Shown here one piece after another: positions 10,922 to 21,568 of a stretch of 64,000 nt of DNA. Both the position numbers and the translations under genes were made by a program. The DNA is from Hyalella azteca (lineage: Eukaryota; Arthropoda; Malacostraca; Amphipoda; Hyalellidae), in contig NW_025942128.1 of the NCBI RefSeq assembly GCF_000764305.2, positions 306,322-370,321 on the forward strand, written 5' to 3'. Within the stretch, counting starts at the first letter, position 1. Each line of letters starts with the position of its first letter. A model generated the notes under the pieces. That model saw nothing but the letters and a program-made list of their open reading frames with translations, made no database searches and was not told the origin of the DNA.

Positions 10922-12622
10922 TGAATGAAAACCTCATGAATATATTTCAACATACGACCTATCAGCTTGATGAGCCCCTCGAAACTCTCAATTCGAGGCT
11001 TGTAAATAATCTCGATGTATAGAATAATTTCAGCGTTGTTTAAAGGTTGAAGTTTTATCATTGAATTTCTATCGTTGATGTTAATGAGTTTTAGGTAAAA
11101 TATTAATGGAGGAGCTAAATTAAGCACAATGGTAATTGCATTTCTTAAATTTCCAAGGAAATTTTACGAGAGGTGATTAGTAAGCTCATTAGTTTCAGCA
11201 GTAATTTCAGAATAAACATTACGAGGCCCTAATTCTCAGTCGCCCATCAAGCCCGTCCCATTTCTCCTCGCAGTTACACTCGTGCTAACATTAATCGCAA
11301 TTTCATCAAGAATTTCGCCTGAGACAATGAGCGCAAATTCCTATTCAGAATATTCGTGCACTTGTCTCACGTTGGAAGTCTTCACCTCTTCACACCTCTC
11401 GCCAGGAGCACTTCTAGAACTCCGACTTTAATTAATCTAACAGTGAAGCAAAAAAGCTGAGACCGACCAGACCAGACCGCAATGGCTAGGGGGTAGAGGC
11501 AAGATGATCGACGTGTCCAGAGTCGCTGACTGACGAATAAAAACTTATTCTGAAGTTCAGTGGAGTGACTTGCTCAATATCAGACTTGGTCGTCGTCCCG
11601 TGGGAATCATGAAGTGAATAAAGATATTGTCAGGATGTATGACAATAAATAGAAACTATTCCATAAGATTATAATTTTATCTCAACTTCCGTTGTTTAAT
11701 TTTAAATCCGAAATTTGAAGTGATTTTTTAACATTTGATTTTCTATGCTGGTTGTTACGATGGAATTCCCTCATTTAATTAAGGCATTCAACATTATTTT
11801 GCAAGAACTACAGACGAAATAAAGTCTCTTAATAAAACGTTACGACACTCAAAAAATGTGCTCAAAAATCATTTGTTGTGCATTTGATCGAGATGCGACT
11901 CGACATAAGTTTTCAAATAAAAATTAGAACTATAAAATTATATTACCCGCTTTGAAGTTCATCACAAATCAATTCCATAGTAATATTCAACGTTTCTCGC
12001 ATATAAATGAGTCTTAAATGAAATCATGAAAAATCATAAAATTTCTAGTAAGTATGACAAAAATTTTACGAAGAAAAATATTCCAGGGACTCGGATTGAA
12101 TTATAGCACAGAAATGATTCATAAATGATTCTTTGAAGTGCAATGGACGCGTTTAATGAAGGACCGAAGTGATCAAACGCATTAAAATTAAAAGTTAAAT
12201 TCATATCTAAAGTCGAGAGACTAAGTTGAAGAAATTAACAACAAGAAGGCTGATAGTAGAAACATTCCGCGTTAATAGCGAGTAGCCTGATAATTAAATG
12301 GAGTGAGTACATGCCATTCGAGACGCGAAGACTGCAAATTAAATTAATTTAGCAATTCAAGTCAACTTCCAAATCGATTTGTGCCAATCTGCCTGAGCTT
12401 ATTGTTGTTGGCCGCCGCGCCGGCGCTAATTACCTGCTCAGGTCGAACGACTCGTTCACTTAACGAACGACCTTATAATGGAACATGTCTGAATTTAAAA
12501 GGCATAAAATGCTATCGAAGTTGCGGTAGCTCTGTTTCAACGACAAAGTAGCTTGGTTGCATCGCTTTTATAAAGAATTATAAGTTAGATCGTTAGTATT
12601 TCCTGCTGTATGGGCAACAAGG
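10922..12622. other. No gene seen; possible conserved non-coding patches
   Basis: Mostly AT-rich. A compact GC-rich spot at about 12405-12440 contains GCGCCGGCGC (a palindrome) followed by CTAATTACCTGCTCAGG, unlike its surroundings. It could be regulatory, but nothing proves it. A GC-richer patch at 11230-11530 has stops in all frames. Confidence 0.45.
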
Positions 12623-12630
12623 TATATAAA
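12623..12630 (+). promoter_or_regulatory. Candidate TATA box
   Basis: TATATAAA is a full match to the TATA consensus and is followed by several TCA-type initiator-like positions 20-40 bp downstream. The small ATG ORF at 12883 lies about 250 bp further on. In AT-rich DNA such a match is expected by chance, so confidence is low. Confidence 0.18.
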
Positions 12631-12882
12631 TATATTGAAGTTCAATTCAACACAGCGGGAGTCAGAAATATAAACTTTTGCACATGCAACAGTGCACAAA
12701 TTGGCTTGACGAGGTAAAGAGATTTATATAGGGAACCTGCATCTTTTTATAGTTTAGAAAGAACCTCACGGATGGAATTGACTATACGTCGTAATTTTAT
12801 TAAATGTCGGAAATATAACATTGTTTGACTAATTTTTTTAATGCGCCGTTCTAGTTTTTTATTGTAAACGACCAATCGGAGA

Positions 12883-13098
12883 ATGAAGAAATGTAGAAAT
12901 TCATTTCAATTTACTCGAGAAGTATGGATTGAAACCTCAATGTCTCATATCGTAACAAGTTTAGATACTGAATATTCTCGGACGACAAGGGTGGAATTGC
13001 GATTCAATTCATCGATGGAATTCAGAAAGAAAAATAAGACGAAGCATGTCAATCAAAATGAATTTCGTATATTCCGGAGTGGAAGCTCAGATCAATGA
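12883..13098 (+). CDS. Small ATG ORF, 71 residues, unknown
   Basis: An ATG-started frame encodes 71 residues, starting MKKCRNSFQFTREVW and ending in a Lys/Asn-rich stretch and GSSDQ. It has no signal peptide, membrane segment or recognisable motif. It lies downstream of the TATA-like site at 12623, and no clear polyadenylation signal follows the stop. A frame of this length is not unusual in a window of this size, so it may be chance. Confidence 0.15.
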   Translation: MKKCRNSFQFTREVWIETSMSHIVTSLDTEYSRTTRVELRFNSSMEFRKKNKTKHVNQNEFRIFRSGSSDQ

Positions 13099-13890
13099 AG
13101 GATCCAAAGACAAGCGATAAAGAACGACACGAGGAGAGAGCGGGAATCTCTTTAGCGAAATGCTAAGTCGTCAGTTCAAGGTACGGCAGGACTTAGCATA
13201 TTTTAGAGCGTATTACTTTTCTAGAGGAAAGTTTTTTCTAGTTCTTTGATCCTCGGGTTACGCTCTTTGATGTAACAGATTCTTTTCTCCCCTACTCAAG
13301 GAAAAGTTCTTGGCTGAGTACTTTTATCGGTAAGAAACGCTTCGAAATGAAAATTCTGCAATTGTGAGTGGGCGATTAGGGAACGTTGGAGCTTGATATC
13401 TGACAGCGATGTCCAATAAAATCCAAAAAATGTGTAGTAAATGGCTTTACAGTAGTAAAAGCTTTTTAAAAACACACAATACAGAAAACTTGTACAATAT
13501 GTCTGCACTAAATAAGTAAAAAAAAATTGCGAGCAAATTAACTCGTTGATCCAATCAGGTATATCTAACTCAGTGTTATTAGGGCGTCGAAAAATAAACC
13601 AATGATCAGTGAACGTCTGAACGATAAAAAATAACAATTGGGTTGTTAATGATGAATTCTCCACTCAAAATTTTCAGCTAACCATATTTTCGGGATTACG
13701 TGCATGCGATATTTTGTTAAACAAATCTCAATTTCATTTGAGGTGATTGTTATAATAGGAGGATTTTTAAATAAGCGATATTAGCACAAAATTTATTCAT
13801 TATTATTATCCATAAACACGTTTGGTCGAGCAATTTTCTTGCAAACAACATTATACAAGCGCAATCAGTTTCGACTAATTAATTCCTAAG
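13099..13890. other. No gene seen
   Basis: AT-rich. A 122-codon open frame on the minus strand (13296-13664) is Phe/Tyr/Cys-rich, as expected from translated AT-rich non-coding DNA, and has no motif. Confidence 0.5.
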
Positions 13891-14166
13891 ATGTTATCAT
13901 CTGCCTGGAGAATAACAGGGTCCGAAAATGTGCGTGGGCAGCAGCACCAGCAATTGCGATTAATCGAAGAGCAATTGGGATTTGCTTTGAATGGCCATTG
14001 GGAAGAGGAGATTGTCTGGGAGCGAGAGCTCTGTAGGAGGGCCGTTGCGCGAGTGTTTGTATACTTAGTCGATGGTTGTGTTGTCCAGCTGGCGAGCTGC
14101 AGCGACCGGGAGAGCTGGTGGCAATCAAGTGAAGGGCTGCCGACACCTCAGTACTCAAACACTTGA
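13891..14166 (+). CDS. Coding-like ORF, 91 residues, unknown
   Basis: An ATG-started frame of 91 residues sits at the start of a segment (13.89-14.65 kb) that is much richer in G+C than its surroundings. The product begins MLSSAWRITGSENV, has a Gln-rich stretch near residues 18-23 and an acidic/aromatic stretch around HWEEEIVWERELCRR, and ends in PTPQYSNT just as a 55-bp tandem array begins. No domain is recognised. The opposite strand is also open for about 99 codons, but without ATG. High G+C alone lengthens chance ORFs, so this is tentative. Confidence 0.25.
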   Translation: MLSSAWRITGSENVRGQQHQQLRLIEEQLGFALNGHWEEEIVWERELCRRAVARVFVYLVDGCVVQLASCSDRESWWQSSEGLPTPQYSNT

Positions 14167-14380
14167 CTCTTGCAGCCGACGACAATCACGCTGCTGCTTC
14201 CGACACCACTCAAACACTTGACTCTTGCAGCCGACGACAGTCACGCTGCTCGTACCGACATGCCTTGTTTTCAAACACGGCAGCCGAATTAAAAATTTCA
14301 AACTCTTTTTCTGGACCGTCTGTTTTCGAACACTTGACTCCTGCAGACGAATATATTCACGCAGCTCCATCCAACATCCT
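14155..14380. repeat. ~55-bp imperfect tandem repeats
   Basis: Units start with TCAAACACTTGACTCTTGCA at 14155 and 14210, a degenerate unit lies near 14270 (CAAACACGGCAGCCG), and another begins at about 14327 (CGAACACTTGACTCCTGCAG). The first two are nearly identical. Three plus-strand frames run partly through the array. Confidence 0.85.
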
Positions 14381-14467
14381 TATGTTCCGTCTCGCTTGAT
14401 TTCGTTCATCGTCTTCGATGCTGGACTTGTTTTCAGGAACTTGTTATTGACCTCTGAACTTTTGTTT

Positions 14468-14650
14468 ATGGCTCTTCTACCCGAGAATACAGTGAGGACC
14501 TCGCCCAGAGAAAATACGAAAAAAGCTCCGTCGCAGCGTGACTTACAGGAACCAAACAGCAGTTCCAGTCAATCGGACCCAAATGTTTTGCCTTGTTTAC
14601 AAAACCTATATTGGCAGGGCAATAGAGAATCCAAAGCATTACGAGAATAA
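14468..14650 (+). CDS. Small ATG ORF, 60 residues, at end of GC-rich island
   Basis: An ATG frame encodes 60 residues, beginning MALLPENTVRTSPREN, Ser/Gln/Asn-rich in the middle (EPNSSSSQSDPN) and ending GNRESKALRE. Its TAA stop overlaps an AATAAA (14646-14651), so a polyadenylation signal sits at the stop codon. The same frame is open upstream to 14225 without another ATG. This could be the 3' end of a transcript crossing the island, or chance. No family is recognised. Confidence 0.2.
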   Translation: MALLPENTVRTSPRENTKKAPSQRDLQEPNSSSSQSDPNVLPCLQNLYWQGNRESKALRE

Positions 14651-15443
14651 AGCTTCACTCTTTGTTTAAGTTTTTTATTTCGTCATTTGTAAATTTAATT
14701 TCGATGATATTTATAAAGACGTTGCGAATGCAGAATACGTACTTCAATTTAATGAGAACACGATATTGATTAATGTTAACTTTGCATAAACCCACATTTC
14801 AGCGATTATGGTACCTTCAGGTTCATCAATCACCGTTTCATTTGGCAACAATAGAGCTTCGGTCAGGAACCGCCTCATGAAAAGCTTTAATATTCACGTT
14901 GAGCAGCCAAACGACTTTTCACCACGGGAGGGCTGCTGTTGCCAACCATCATTGCTCTTTTCGTGTCAGCATTACGATCCTCAATAGCGCCTGCTAACAA
15001 ACAGAGCTTCAAGTTCTTATTGAAGAAAACACGCAAAAAAGATGTACATTATGTTGACAAGAAAAATTGCAAGTTTTGTATAAATTCACGAATCACGACA
15101 CCAAAAAATGCGAGAATTTTCCGACAAATTGTATTATCATAATTATAACTACGCGTTACTGTTTGTGTGCAATTTCTTTTTTCTCAATAAAACTAACAGA
15201 AGATATAAGTAAAATATAAATTTCGAAAATTTGAGTCGTTAATTAGATTCCGTGCATTTTATTATAGGAATACAATAACGCATAACGTTGAATACACCAA
15301 AATAGTATTATTAAATTAAACATACAACAACAATATCCTTACGCGCTTCATTTTCCACGAAAACAATGTGAAGTGAAGCGAGTGCATTATCGTAAAAATA
15401 CTAAGTCCAGCACCGAGTAGCGAAGTGCCCAAAAATAAGCGAA
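14651..15443. other. No gene seen; possible 5' leader at the end
   Basis: AT-rich sequence. The last ~80 bp become GC-richer before the ATG at 15444. Confidence 0.5.
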
Positions 15444-15597
15444 ATGTCCATGAAGTTGGCGGGTCCACCGAAACTTCTGGGTCTCGGTACGCGCCAACTC
15501 GTGAGCTGGGTTTACGTCGTGTTATTTTTGGGACCTGCTTCTCAAGTTCATCAATATTTTTTGAGCTTCTCAGTCATTACCTCCTCCTCAGGCGCTC
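15444..15597 (+). CDS. Candidate first exon with signal-peptide-like start
   Basis: The ATG at 15444 opens a frame whose product starts MSMKLAGPPKLLGLGTRQ and continues with a hydrophobic stretch (LVSWVYVVLFLGPASQ, about residues 19-34). This has the layout of a eukaryotic signal peptide or signal anchor: basic N region, hydrophobic core, small residues. The sequence is clearly GC-richer than its neighbours. A donor-like GTGAGT begins at 15598, giving an exon of 154 bp that ends after the first base of a codon; other weaker donors exist nearby. Read without splicing, the frame continues to a stop at 15828-15830 (128 residues in all), becoming AT-rich and less coding-like. The protein is not recognised. 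An acceptor-like TTTTTGCAG lies at 15855 but does not extend this frame far. Confidence 0.35.
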
Positions 15598-15698
15598 GTG
15601 AGTCTCGCCTGCACGTACAGACGAGCTCGGATATTGCATGCGTGCTGCTGAATACAGCGCGACTAGGGTATGAATGTTTCAGAAAAACGCATTGTACT

Positions 15699-15722
15699 AC
15701 TAAGAATAATATTATTCTTAGT
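15699..15722. repeat. Perfect 24-bp palindrome
   Basis: A 24-bp perfect inverted repeat with no spacer has the half ACTAAGAATAAT. It can extrude as a cruciform. Confidence 0.9.
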
Positions 15723-16645
15723 TGTGAAAATCTTTTTCGTTTATTTATAGTAATTAAACCTGACATTCAGCTTAGATATTATAAAATTGTGAACAATTTT
15801 TCATTTCATCGTTCAAAGCAAATTTATTGAGTTGAATACATTTCAATTTTTGCAGGGCATATCAACTGTTTTAAAATTATTGTTGTTTCTCCCTAATGAC
15901 TACGGCTCACGTTTAAGCGACCAAATTTTAATATACAATTGATTTTTTATCATGTAATTCATGAATTTCATTTTTTCGTACAATAATTGTAGAAGAGATC
16001 TGAAGATATTCTTAGAAGAAAAAATATTGCATAAAGTTCGTTTTATAGTAAAATTTATTTGCTTAATATCGCAGTTGAATATTTCAAGATACAATTGAAT
16101 AATATATTATATGCGTGAAACAATAATTGACTTGCATCAAAATTTCCTAATATATTTCTTGAAACTGAAAGTTACAGAGCTTGCAAAGAGTAAGTATCCC
16201 CATTTTCGGACGATTTGGAACCCGCTTAAATTGACTTTAGAGCCAAGGCCGAAAAAATACATACCAGGCCACATTTACTGAATAGTAAACAAATTTAAGA
16301 TTGGATTTATAAAAAACATAGAATTTTATCACGCAAAATTACGAGTGAGAAAATATGCCTTTGTAAGAAAATGTATTAGTTTTATCCACGAGCATCGGAA
16401 CTCAAGGCAAGACCATTTTTCTTCAGGTTCGGCAATTAATAAAGTCACTCAAGCGTTAATTGTTCCCCAAAGCTTGGGAAGCCACGTAGCTCCTAACGCT
16501 GCGCCCAAGAAGCAATACGTGTTATAAATATTATAATTTTGAACACTTTCCAGGCGCGTGTAATCTATCCCGCATAATGAACGACTCTCCTCTCAACATA
16601 AACTTAATTAAAACAAGGTGCGCCGCCTAAACCAGATTAGAGTGA
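15723..16645. other. No gene seen
   Basis: AT-rich sequence. Short frames only. The stretch 16530-16720 is more mixed in composition and contains the Grainyhead-like palindrome annotated separately. Confidence 0.5.
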
Positions 16646-16657
16646 TAAACCGGTTTA
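16646..16657. promoter_or_regulatory. Grainyhead-like site
   Basis: TAAACCGGTTTA is a perfect 12-bp palindrome containing AACCGGTT, the core bound by Grainyhead/CP2 factors. TAATCAATTAAG, which resembles homeodomain core sites, starts about 4 bp downstream. Together they would fit an epidermal enhancer, but binding is inferred from sequence only. Confidence 0.35.
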
Positions 16658-18126
16658 AACGTAATCAATTAAGTTTGCCTGCATCTAAAATAAGGCAGGA
16701 AACACGGCTATGGATGAGACACGAAAGTTCGTAATTAGCCCAGACAAAGTTCCTTATGGAAACTCCGACGAAATTGAAGCAATGAAGCGTCCGTGCAAAG
16801 ATTCGCTCGAGCAATCGAAATTTTTTCAGACAACCGTCTGAATAATTATGAATATCTTTTAGAGAAACTGAACTTTTTTATGAACAGTTTTTTACAGATG
16901 AAACTTGGAGTTTGATTTTGAATTCAAACAAGTCACCAACTACGAAATTATTTCATAACCATCAGTTGAAATGAACAAAATTTTCAGACTAGAGAAAAAT
17001 GGACCACCTAATCGAAAAGTTTGCATGTAATTTCCATAAATTTTAGTACATTGGCGTACTGGAAAAATTTTAATGAACTAAAAAATATGAAGGATTTGCA
17101 ATGTGCAGCAACAAAGCTACTGATTTCTGGAACAATATGAGGAACGAAAATTAAACAAACTAAAAAAAAACGATATTTACAACAAAGGCAATCAATATGA
17201 ATGAGGAAATGAAAATGATGTACAAGATAAATCAATTTATAAAGGCATTCTGCATGACAACTGGATCACTGACACATGCAAAAAGCTACAATTTTGACGC
17301 AATTTCAAATTAGATTCGCTCTATCTTCTTCTTTCCTACGTATTTGACCCCCCCGAGAAGAAAGAAATTGCAAAGAGGTAATGATAAATTAGTTTTTCCA
17401 TGAACGATCTCTGAATCGAACGGTAAAACTGTATAAATTTTCATTAAGATAATAGAAATAATTGTAATAGGAAAATCATTCACAAGAAATTAAAGAATCT
17501 CAATGAAATGAATACTGAAAATCAGAGTATGCCATCATCAAAAATATAAGGTCTAAAAAAGGTATTATTGTGGTCGGAGGAGCTTGGTGCGTGACGGCAA
17601 GGGAGAGACAATCGTAGACATGAGCTCGAGTTCATGGCGGCGTTAATTAATTTTATAACCAAAGGTATAGTATAATGTCAACCGTAGTTAAGGTTCAAGG
17701 AAGCAACAACGACGCTTCACTGCAATTGTTGCCAAGAAATTATTTTCGAGATGCTCGGTAGCAACAAGACCGAAGGAAGTCTCGGGTTTGCCGGCAAGAA
17801 GCAAATGCGGACCGGCATTGCGTAGACGAGTACGGCTATATTAGCCACAAAGTAAACATGCTATCCTCTTTACTCGCCAGCAGTCCATGCACTCTAGGTC
17901 ACTTGTTGCGGGTGGTGCTGGTTCAAGCATGGCAGTTCTTCTTTAAGGGTTCGCTGAAGTAAAGGCTTGCTCTTGCTTTCTCGCTAGACGGCCTCGCAAG
18001 CACCCGCACTATACCAGCTCAGCCAGACATTACCAATCTTATGTCCTCTTTAATAGAGGAAGCGTAGCCGGATCCTCTTAAACCGAGCAGCCAGACGGGA
18101 GGCATTGGCAAACATGTGACCGTTTC
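16658..18126. other. No gene seen
   Basis: AT-rich to about 17560, then a GC-richer stretch to 18120 with broken frames on both strands and no paired splice signals. Confidence 0.5.
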
Positions 18127-18386
18127 AGGCTGCATTGCCGTTCTACTTTCAAACGCTGGCTGCAGGGTGGAGATTCTAAGGCAATTATTACTAGAAAAGC
18201 TTTCAGTGACATGACCTTTACCATAACTAAAAAGAAAGCGTAAGAATTTCATTTAAAAAGGCTGCATTGCCGTTCTACTTTCAAACGCTGGCTGCAGGGT
18301 GGCGATTCTAAGGCAATTATTACGAGAAAAGTTCTCAGTGATATGACCTTTCCCAAAACTAAATGAAAGAGTAAGAATTTCGTTGC
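18127..18386. repeat. 132-bp tandem duplication
   Basis: Two copies, starting at 18127 and 18259, share GGCTGCATTGCCGTTCTAC and GGCTGCAGGGTGG and run in parallel to a TAAGAATTTC end. They differ by scattered substitutions (for example ACTAG versus ACGAG). A minus-strand frame crossing the first copy is not continued in the second. Confidence 0.95.
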
Positions 18387-18801
18387 AAATAAATAAATAT
18401 TGCGATCACTTGGGATTACAATTATGATGCATTTTACTGCTTTCCTGCGGGGAATTTATTATAATAATTAATTATAATGTGAAGTCATAGGGCGTCAGTG
18501 ATGATGCAATCTTATTAAAGTAATAGAGAGTAAGCAATATAGATACAGTACCGACATTAGACCTGTGATGCACTAGGATTAATAGTGGTCCTATTTTGAT
18601 TAGAATTATCTCGTATCTCGGGTAGAATTATGATTAATTAGGATTACAACAATGTCGACTTGTCTATGAATTAGAATGCATTGGCATAAAAGCTGTGGTA
18701 CATTGGGCTTAGAAATTTGATTTGAGATTAAAATTAAAATAGTATGAAATAAGAGACATCATACACTTGGTTTACAATAACGGTTTAGACTACGATTAGC
18801 C
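18387..18801. other. No gene seen
   Basis: AT-rich, with several ATTAGGATTA-like phrases at about 18570-18650. Confidence 0.5.
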
Positions 18802-19215
18802 ATGCATAATCTCGGTGCAGGCTTAAAAATCTTATTACAATATCACGAATGCACTAAAAAGATGAAATTTTCAAAAAGGAATATGTTTATCTTTGACAAT
18901 AAATTTCACAACTCTTGTTTTGTTCATAGCGATAATTGCAAATTTGAGTCAACAAATTATGAAAAAATAGTACGAGGGCAAACAACAGCTTTTACGAATT
19001 GTAAAAAAAGCAGTGCAATATCAAGACTCGTGTTTCAACGGAACAACGTGCACAACCTTTTCCTGCATGAAGCAAGAAAATATGCAGTGGATGTTAATAG
19101 CTTGCACAAATATGATAAAATAAATAGTGAAAATATATTTACCCCACAACTGGAAAATGAAACAGATCTGCATATATTAACAAGTTTCAGCAACTTGAAA
19201 AATGAAAAAATATGA
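18802..19215 (+). CDS. ATG ORF, 137 residues, unknown
   Basis: This is the longest ATG-started frame in the window that is not made by a tandem repeat. It begins MHNLGAGLKILLQYHECTKK and is rich in Lys, Asn, Ser and Phe, with five cysteines in the first half (for example NSCFVHSDNCKF) and an acidic end (TPQLENETDLH). No signal peptide, membrane segment or domain is recognised. By a rough stop-codon estimate for about 35% G+C, one ORF this long is near the limit expected by chance in 64 kb on two strands. Composition does not differ from the surrounding AT-rich DNA, which argues against a strong coding signal. Confidence 0.3.
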   Translation: MHNLGAGLKILLQYHECTKKMKFSKRNMFIFDNKFHNSCFVHSDNCKFESTNYEKIVRGQTTAFTNCKKSSAISRLVFQRNNVHNLFLHEARKYAVDVNSLHKYDKINSENIFTPQLENETDLHILTSFSNLKNEKI

Positions 19216-20596
19216 AACAACGCTTAACAATCAATACAAAATGGTGGTTTTTCTCGTGCAAAAAAAAACAGCCTTTCAGGTTTCAAGATACGGGATATAA
19301 AAATGATCATTCCAAGGTAATAATCAGAATACCATTCACGACATTCGGGGTAAGAAGCAAATATTCAGGGGGCTTTGAAGGCTCACAAAGAGTTGAAAGT
19401 TGTTGGGAAGGGCAAGATATTACCCAAGTCTAGCGTGGTGCCTTAGAATACTGCCGTAAATAAGCGCGAGGTGTTATGGGGCCGAGTTATGGACAGCACT
19501 TCCTCCTACCTAATGGCGCTCTAGAGCTCAACACAACATTTTCCTTCGTAACAACTTCTAAAATAAACAAAATAATGCCTGTTCAAAATGAGCCTGCTTC
19601 TCTTTAACAATATATCGATAACCCTCAAGGTTTTTACACGCAAATACAAATATGGATGTTATTTTTTTCGAGTTTATGACAATTTTACGGAAATTATAAG
19701 TAGCATAATGATCGAGTACTGAGCAAAGTTGTGTTCCACGTGATTGAGAATCAACAAAGCGCCATGAAAGAAACAAGAGGCGTTGTGACATTTAAATCAG
19801 AATTATAGCTTAACAAATAGGTGATTTCAAAATTATTTTAAACGTTGATGCATCAAACATAAGAACAAAATATTATTAATTCATTTAAATTCCATGTAGG
19901 TTAAATTTTAACTACAATGACAAGGCCATTTTCATGAAGCAACAATAAAAAACTGTAATATAAGGCCGCAATTTTCACAGACACAATCATAGCGGGCTTA
20001 TTCAAGAGAATTTTATCCTCTCTCTCACCTCGGTATCTGTCACTGCACTCAGTGGCGATAAAATTTTCATTGCTCAAGTTCAAGAATAAAATCTGCGAGT
20101 GCGTAACAGTGACGGCAGAGAGCAGCGGTAGAATTAGCTCTTGTGAGATAGGAAACTGCATTGACAAAGACCCACTGACATGTAAGCTCGCTTCGTCAAA
20201 AGGAGAAGCACCCAACTCAACGGGTGAAAGAGCTTAAAAAATCATGCCATACCAACTTTCGTTCTGGTGAATAATATTTTTGGAGCTCTAGGCTCTCTAA
20301 AAGGATACCCCTATAACATATTTTTTTATTTACTGGTAAATTTAGGAACTTCAGAGTGGAAGAGGAAAATTGCGTGCTGGTGCAAATGTTTCGTAGTTCA
20401 ATACATTGACAATTATCCATTCTATTACTTAAAAACGTTAAGCAGTTGGAGTGAAATAAATCAAGCTGCTGTGCCTAAGAACAAAGAAGTGCCTATAGAA
20501 TCCAATAAATAAATTTCTAGCCATAACATGAAATTCTGAAAATATCCGTGATTGGACCTTATACAGCGATTACAAGTCCAAAGGTATGGTCATTTT
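19216..20596. other. No confident gene
   Basis: At about 20085-20237 the plus strand has an open Cys-containing frame (reading KICECVTVTAESS and later SCEIGNCIDKD) without an ATG. GTAAGC, a donor-like site, lies inside it near 20180. It is too short and unsupported to call. The rest is AT-rich. Confidence 0.45.
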
Positions 20597-20871
20597 CCCT
20601 AATCGTCGTAACGATTCGAAAAAATGAGTATTGAGAGCAAAATAATTAAGCCCGAATGACCCGAGCAGCTGTGCCTCTAAAAGTGCCCTTGAAGAGTCCC
20701 AGGTCCAAAAGCTAGCTTCATCTCAAAGTAAACCCTAATCCTCGTAACCATTAGAAAAAAATTGAGTATTGAGAGCAAAAGAATTAAGCCCGGATGACCC
20801 GAGCAGCTGTGCCTCTAAAAGTGTCCTTGAAGAGTCCCGGGTCCAAGAGCTAGCATCATCTGAAAGTAAAC
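20597..20871. repeat. 136-bp tandem duplication
   Basis: Two copies begin at 20597 and 20733 and share ATTGAGAGCAAAA, ATTAAGCCC, ACCCGAGCAGCTGTGCCTC and CTTGAAGAGTCCC in order. They differ at roughly one base in twelve. A GC-richer, partly open frame continues beyond the second copy to 21068 but has no ATG of its own. Confidence 0.95.
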
Positions 20872-21244
20872 AGCCGCGGGTCTGCCGACCGGCTAATAAA
20901 GAGCTTATTTATGAAGTTACTGCTATACAAGAGAAAGCGGCCCGAGCGACTGGAAGAAACAATGGCCAGGTCGAGCCGTCTACTGTTCTTCCTTTGATTA
21001 CTTTCGCTCTTCTCCCTTCGCAAGTCATTTCCTGTGCTCTAAATAGAATTGTACTGCTGTCCAGTTGAAGTTGAGCCCTTATTTCATTGCGATTTTTTTT
21101 AAACCTTCAGAAACCGGGCTGAGTTCGGAATTGCGAAATTCTGTTTCAACAAGTTTAAGATTTGAACGAAAAAAATACTAAAATTGGTCAAAAAGTTTGC
21201 ACGCCGTATAATTTTACAGATATGCTTCATAATATATAGATCTT
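20872..21244. other. No gene seen
   Basis: The GC-richer tail of the duplicated region turns AT-rich after 21070. A CCTTCAG acceptor-like site near 21108 leads into frames that close quickly. Confidence 0.5.
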
Positions 21245-21568
21245 ATGCGCCTGAAATCAACAGTATTGCCTGAACTGTACCTACCTGCAAACTCATCGAG
21301 AATTCCAGGTCCGTGGGCGACAATGAATTTCTTGAGTGAAATGAGCCAGGCTATAGCGGGCATCAAGCATGCAAATGCAGGCTTCGGAATAGCTAAAATT
21401 ACTGGCACGATTGAGATAATTCCGAGGCGCGCTCGTGGCGGGCAGTTACATGGTCCATGCATGCCGGGAGCCCGTGAGCATCAAGGCGAATATCACGTAG
21501 AGGAAGGGCTAGGTCGTTCTGGACCGCCACCGTATTATGTAAGGCCGCTGCAATGCTATGCTCTGTGA
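21245..21568 (+). CDS. Coding-like ORF, 107 residues; strand uncertain
   Basis: An ATG frame on the plus strand encodes 107 residues, for example FLSEMSQAIAGIKHANAG followed by GFGIAKITGTIEIIPRR and a Gly/Pro-rich end. Over the central 46 codons about three quarters of first codon positions are purines, a typical coding bias. The minus strand is also open (21214-21462) and reads hydrophobic, for example LGIISIVPVILAIPK. It ends at a donor-like TTTGCAG/GTAGGT near 21288, so an exon on that strand is a real alternative. The segment is markedly GC-richer than its flanks. No family is recognised on either strand. Confidence 0.28.
   Translation: MRLKSTVLPELYLPANSSRIPGPWATMNFLSEMSQAIAGIKHANAGFGIAKITGTIEIIPRRARGGQLHGPCMPGAREHQGEYHVEEGLGRSGPPPYYVRPLQCYAL

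Noticed and set aside
11480..11530. tRNA-like TGGCTAGGGGGTAGAGG
   Set aside because: A-box resemblance only; no T-arm motif or terminator.
13296..13664. 122-codon minus-strand ORF
   Set aside because: Phe/Tyr/Cys-rich composition typical of translated AT-rich non-coding DNA; no motif.
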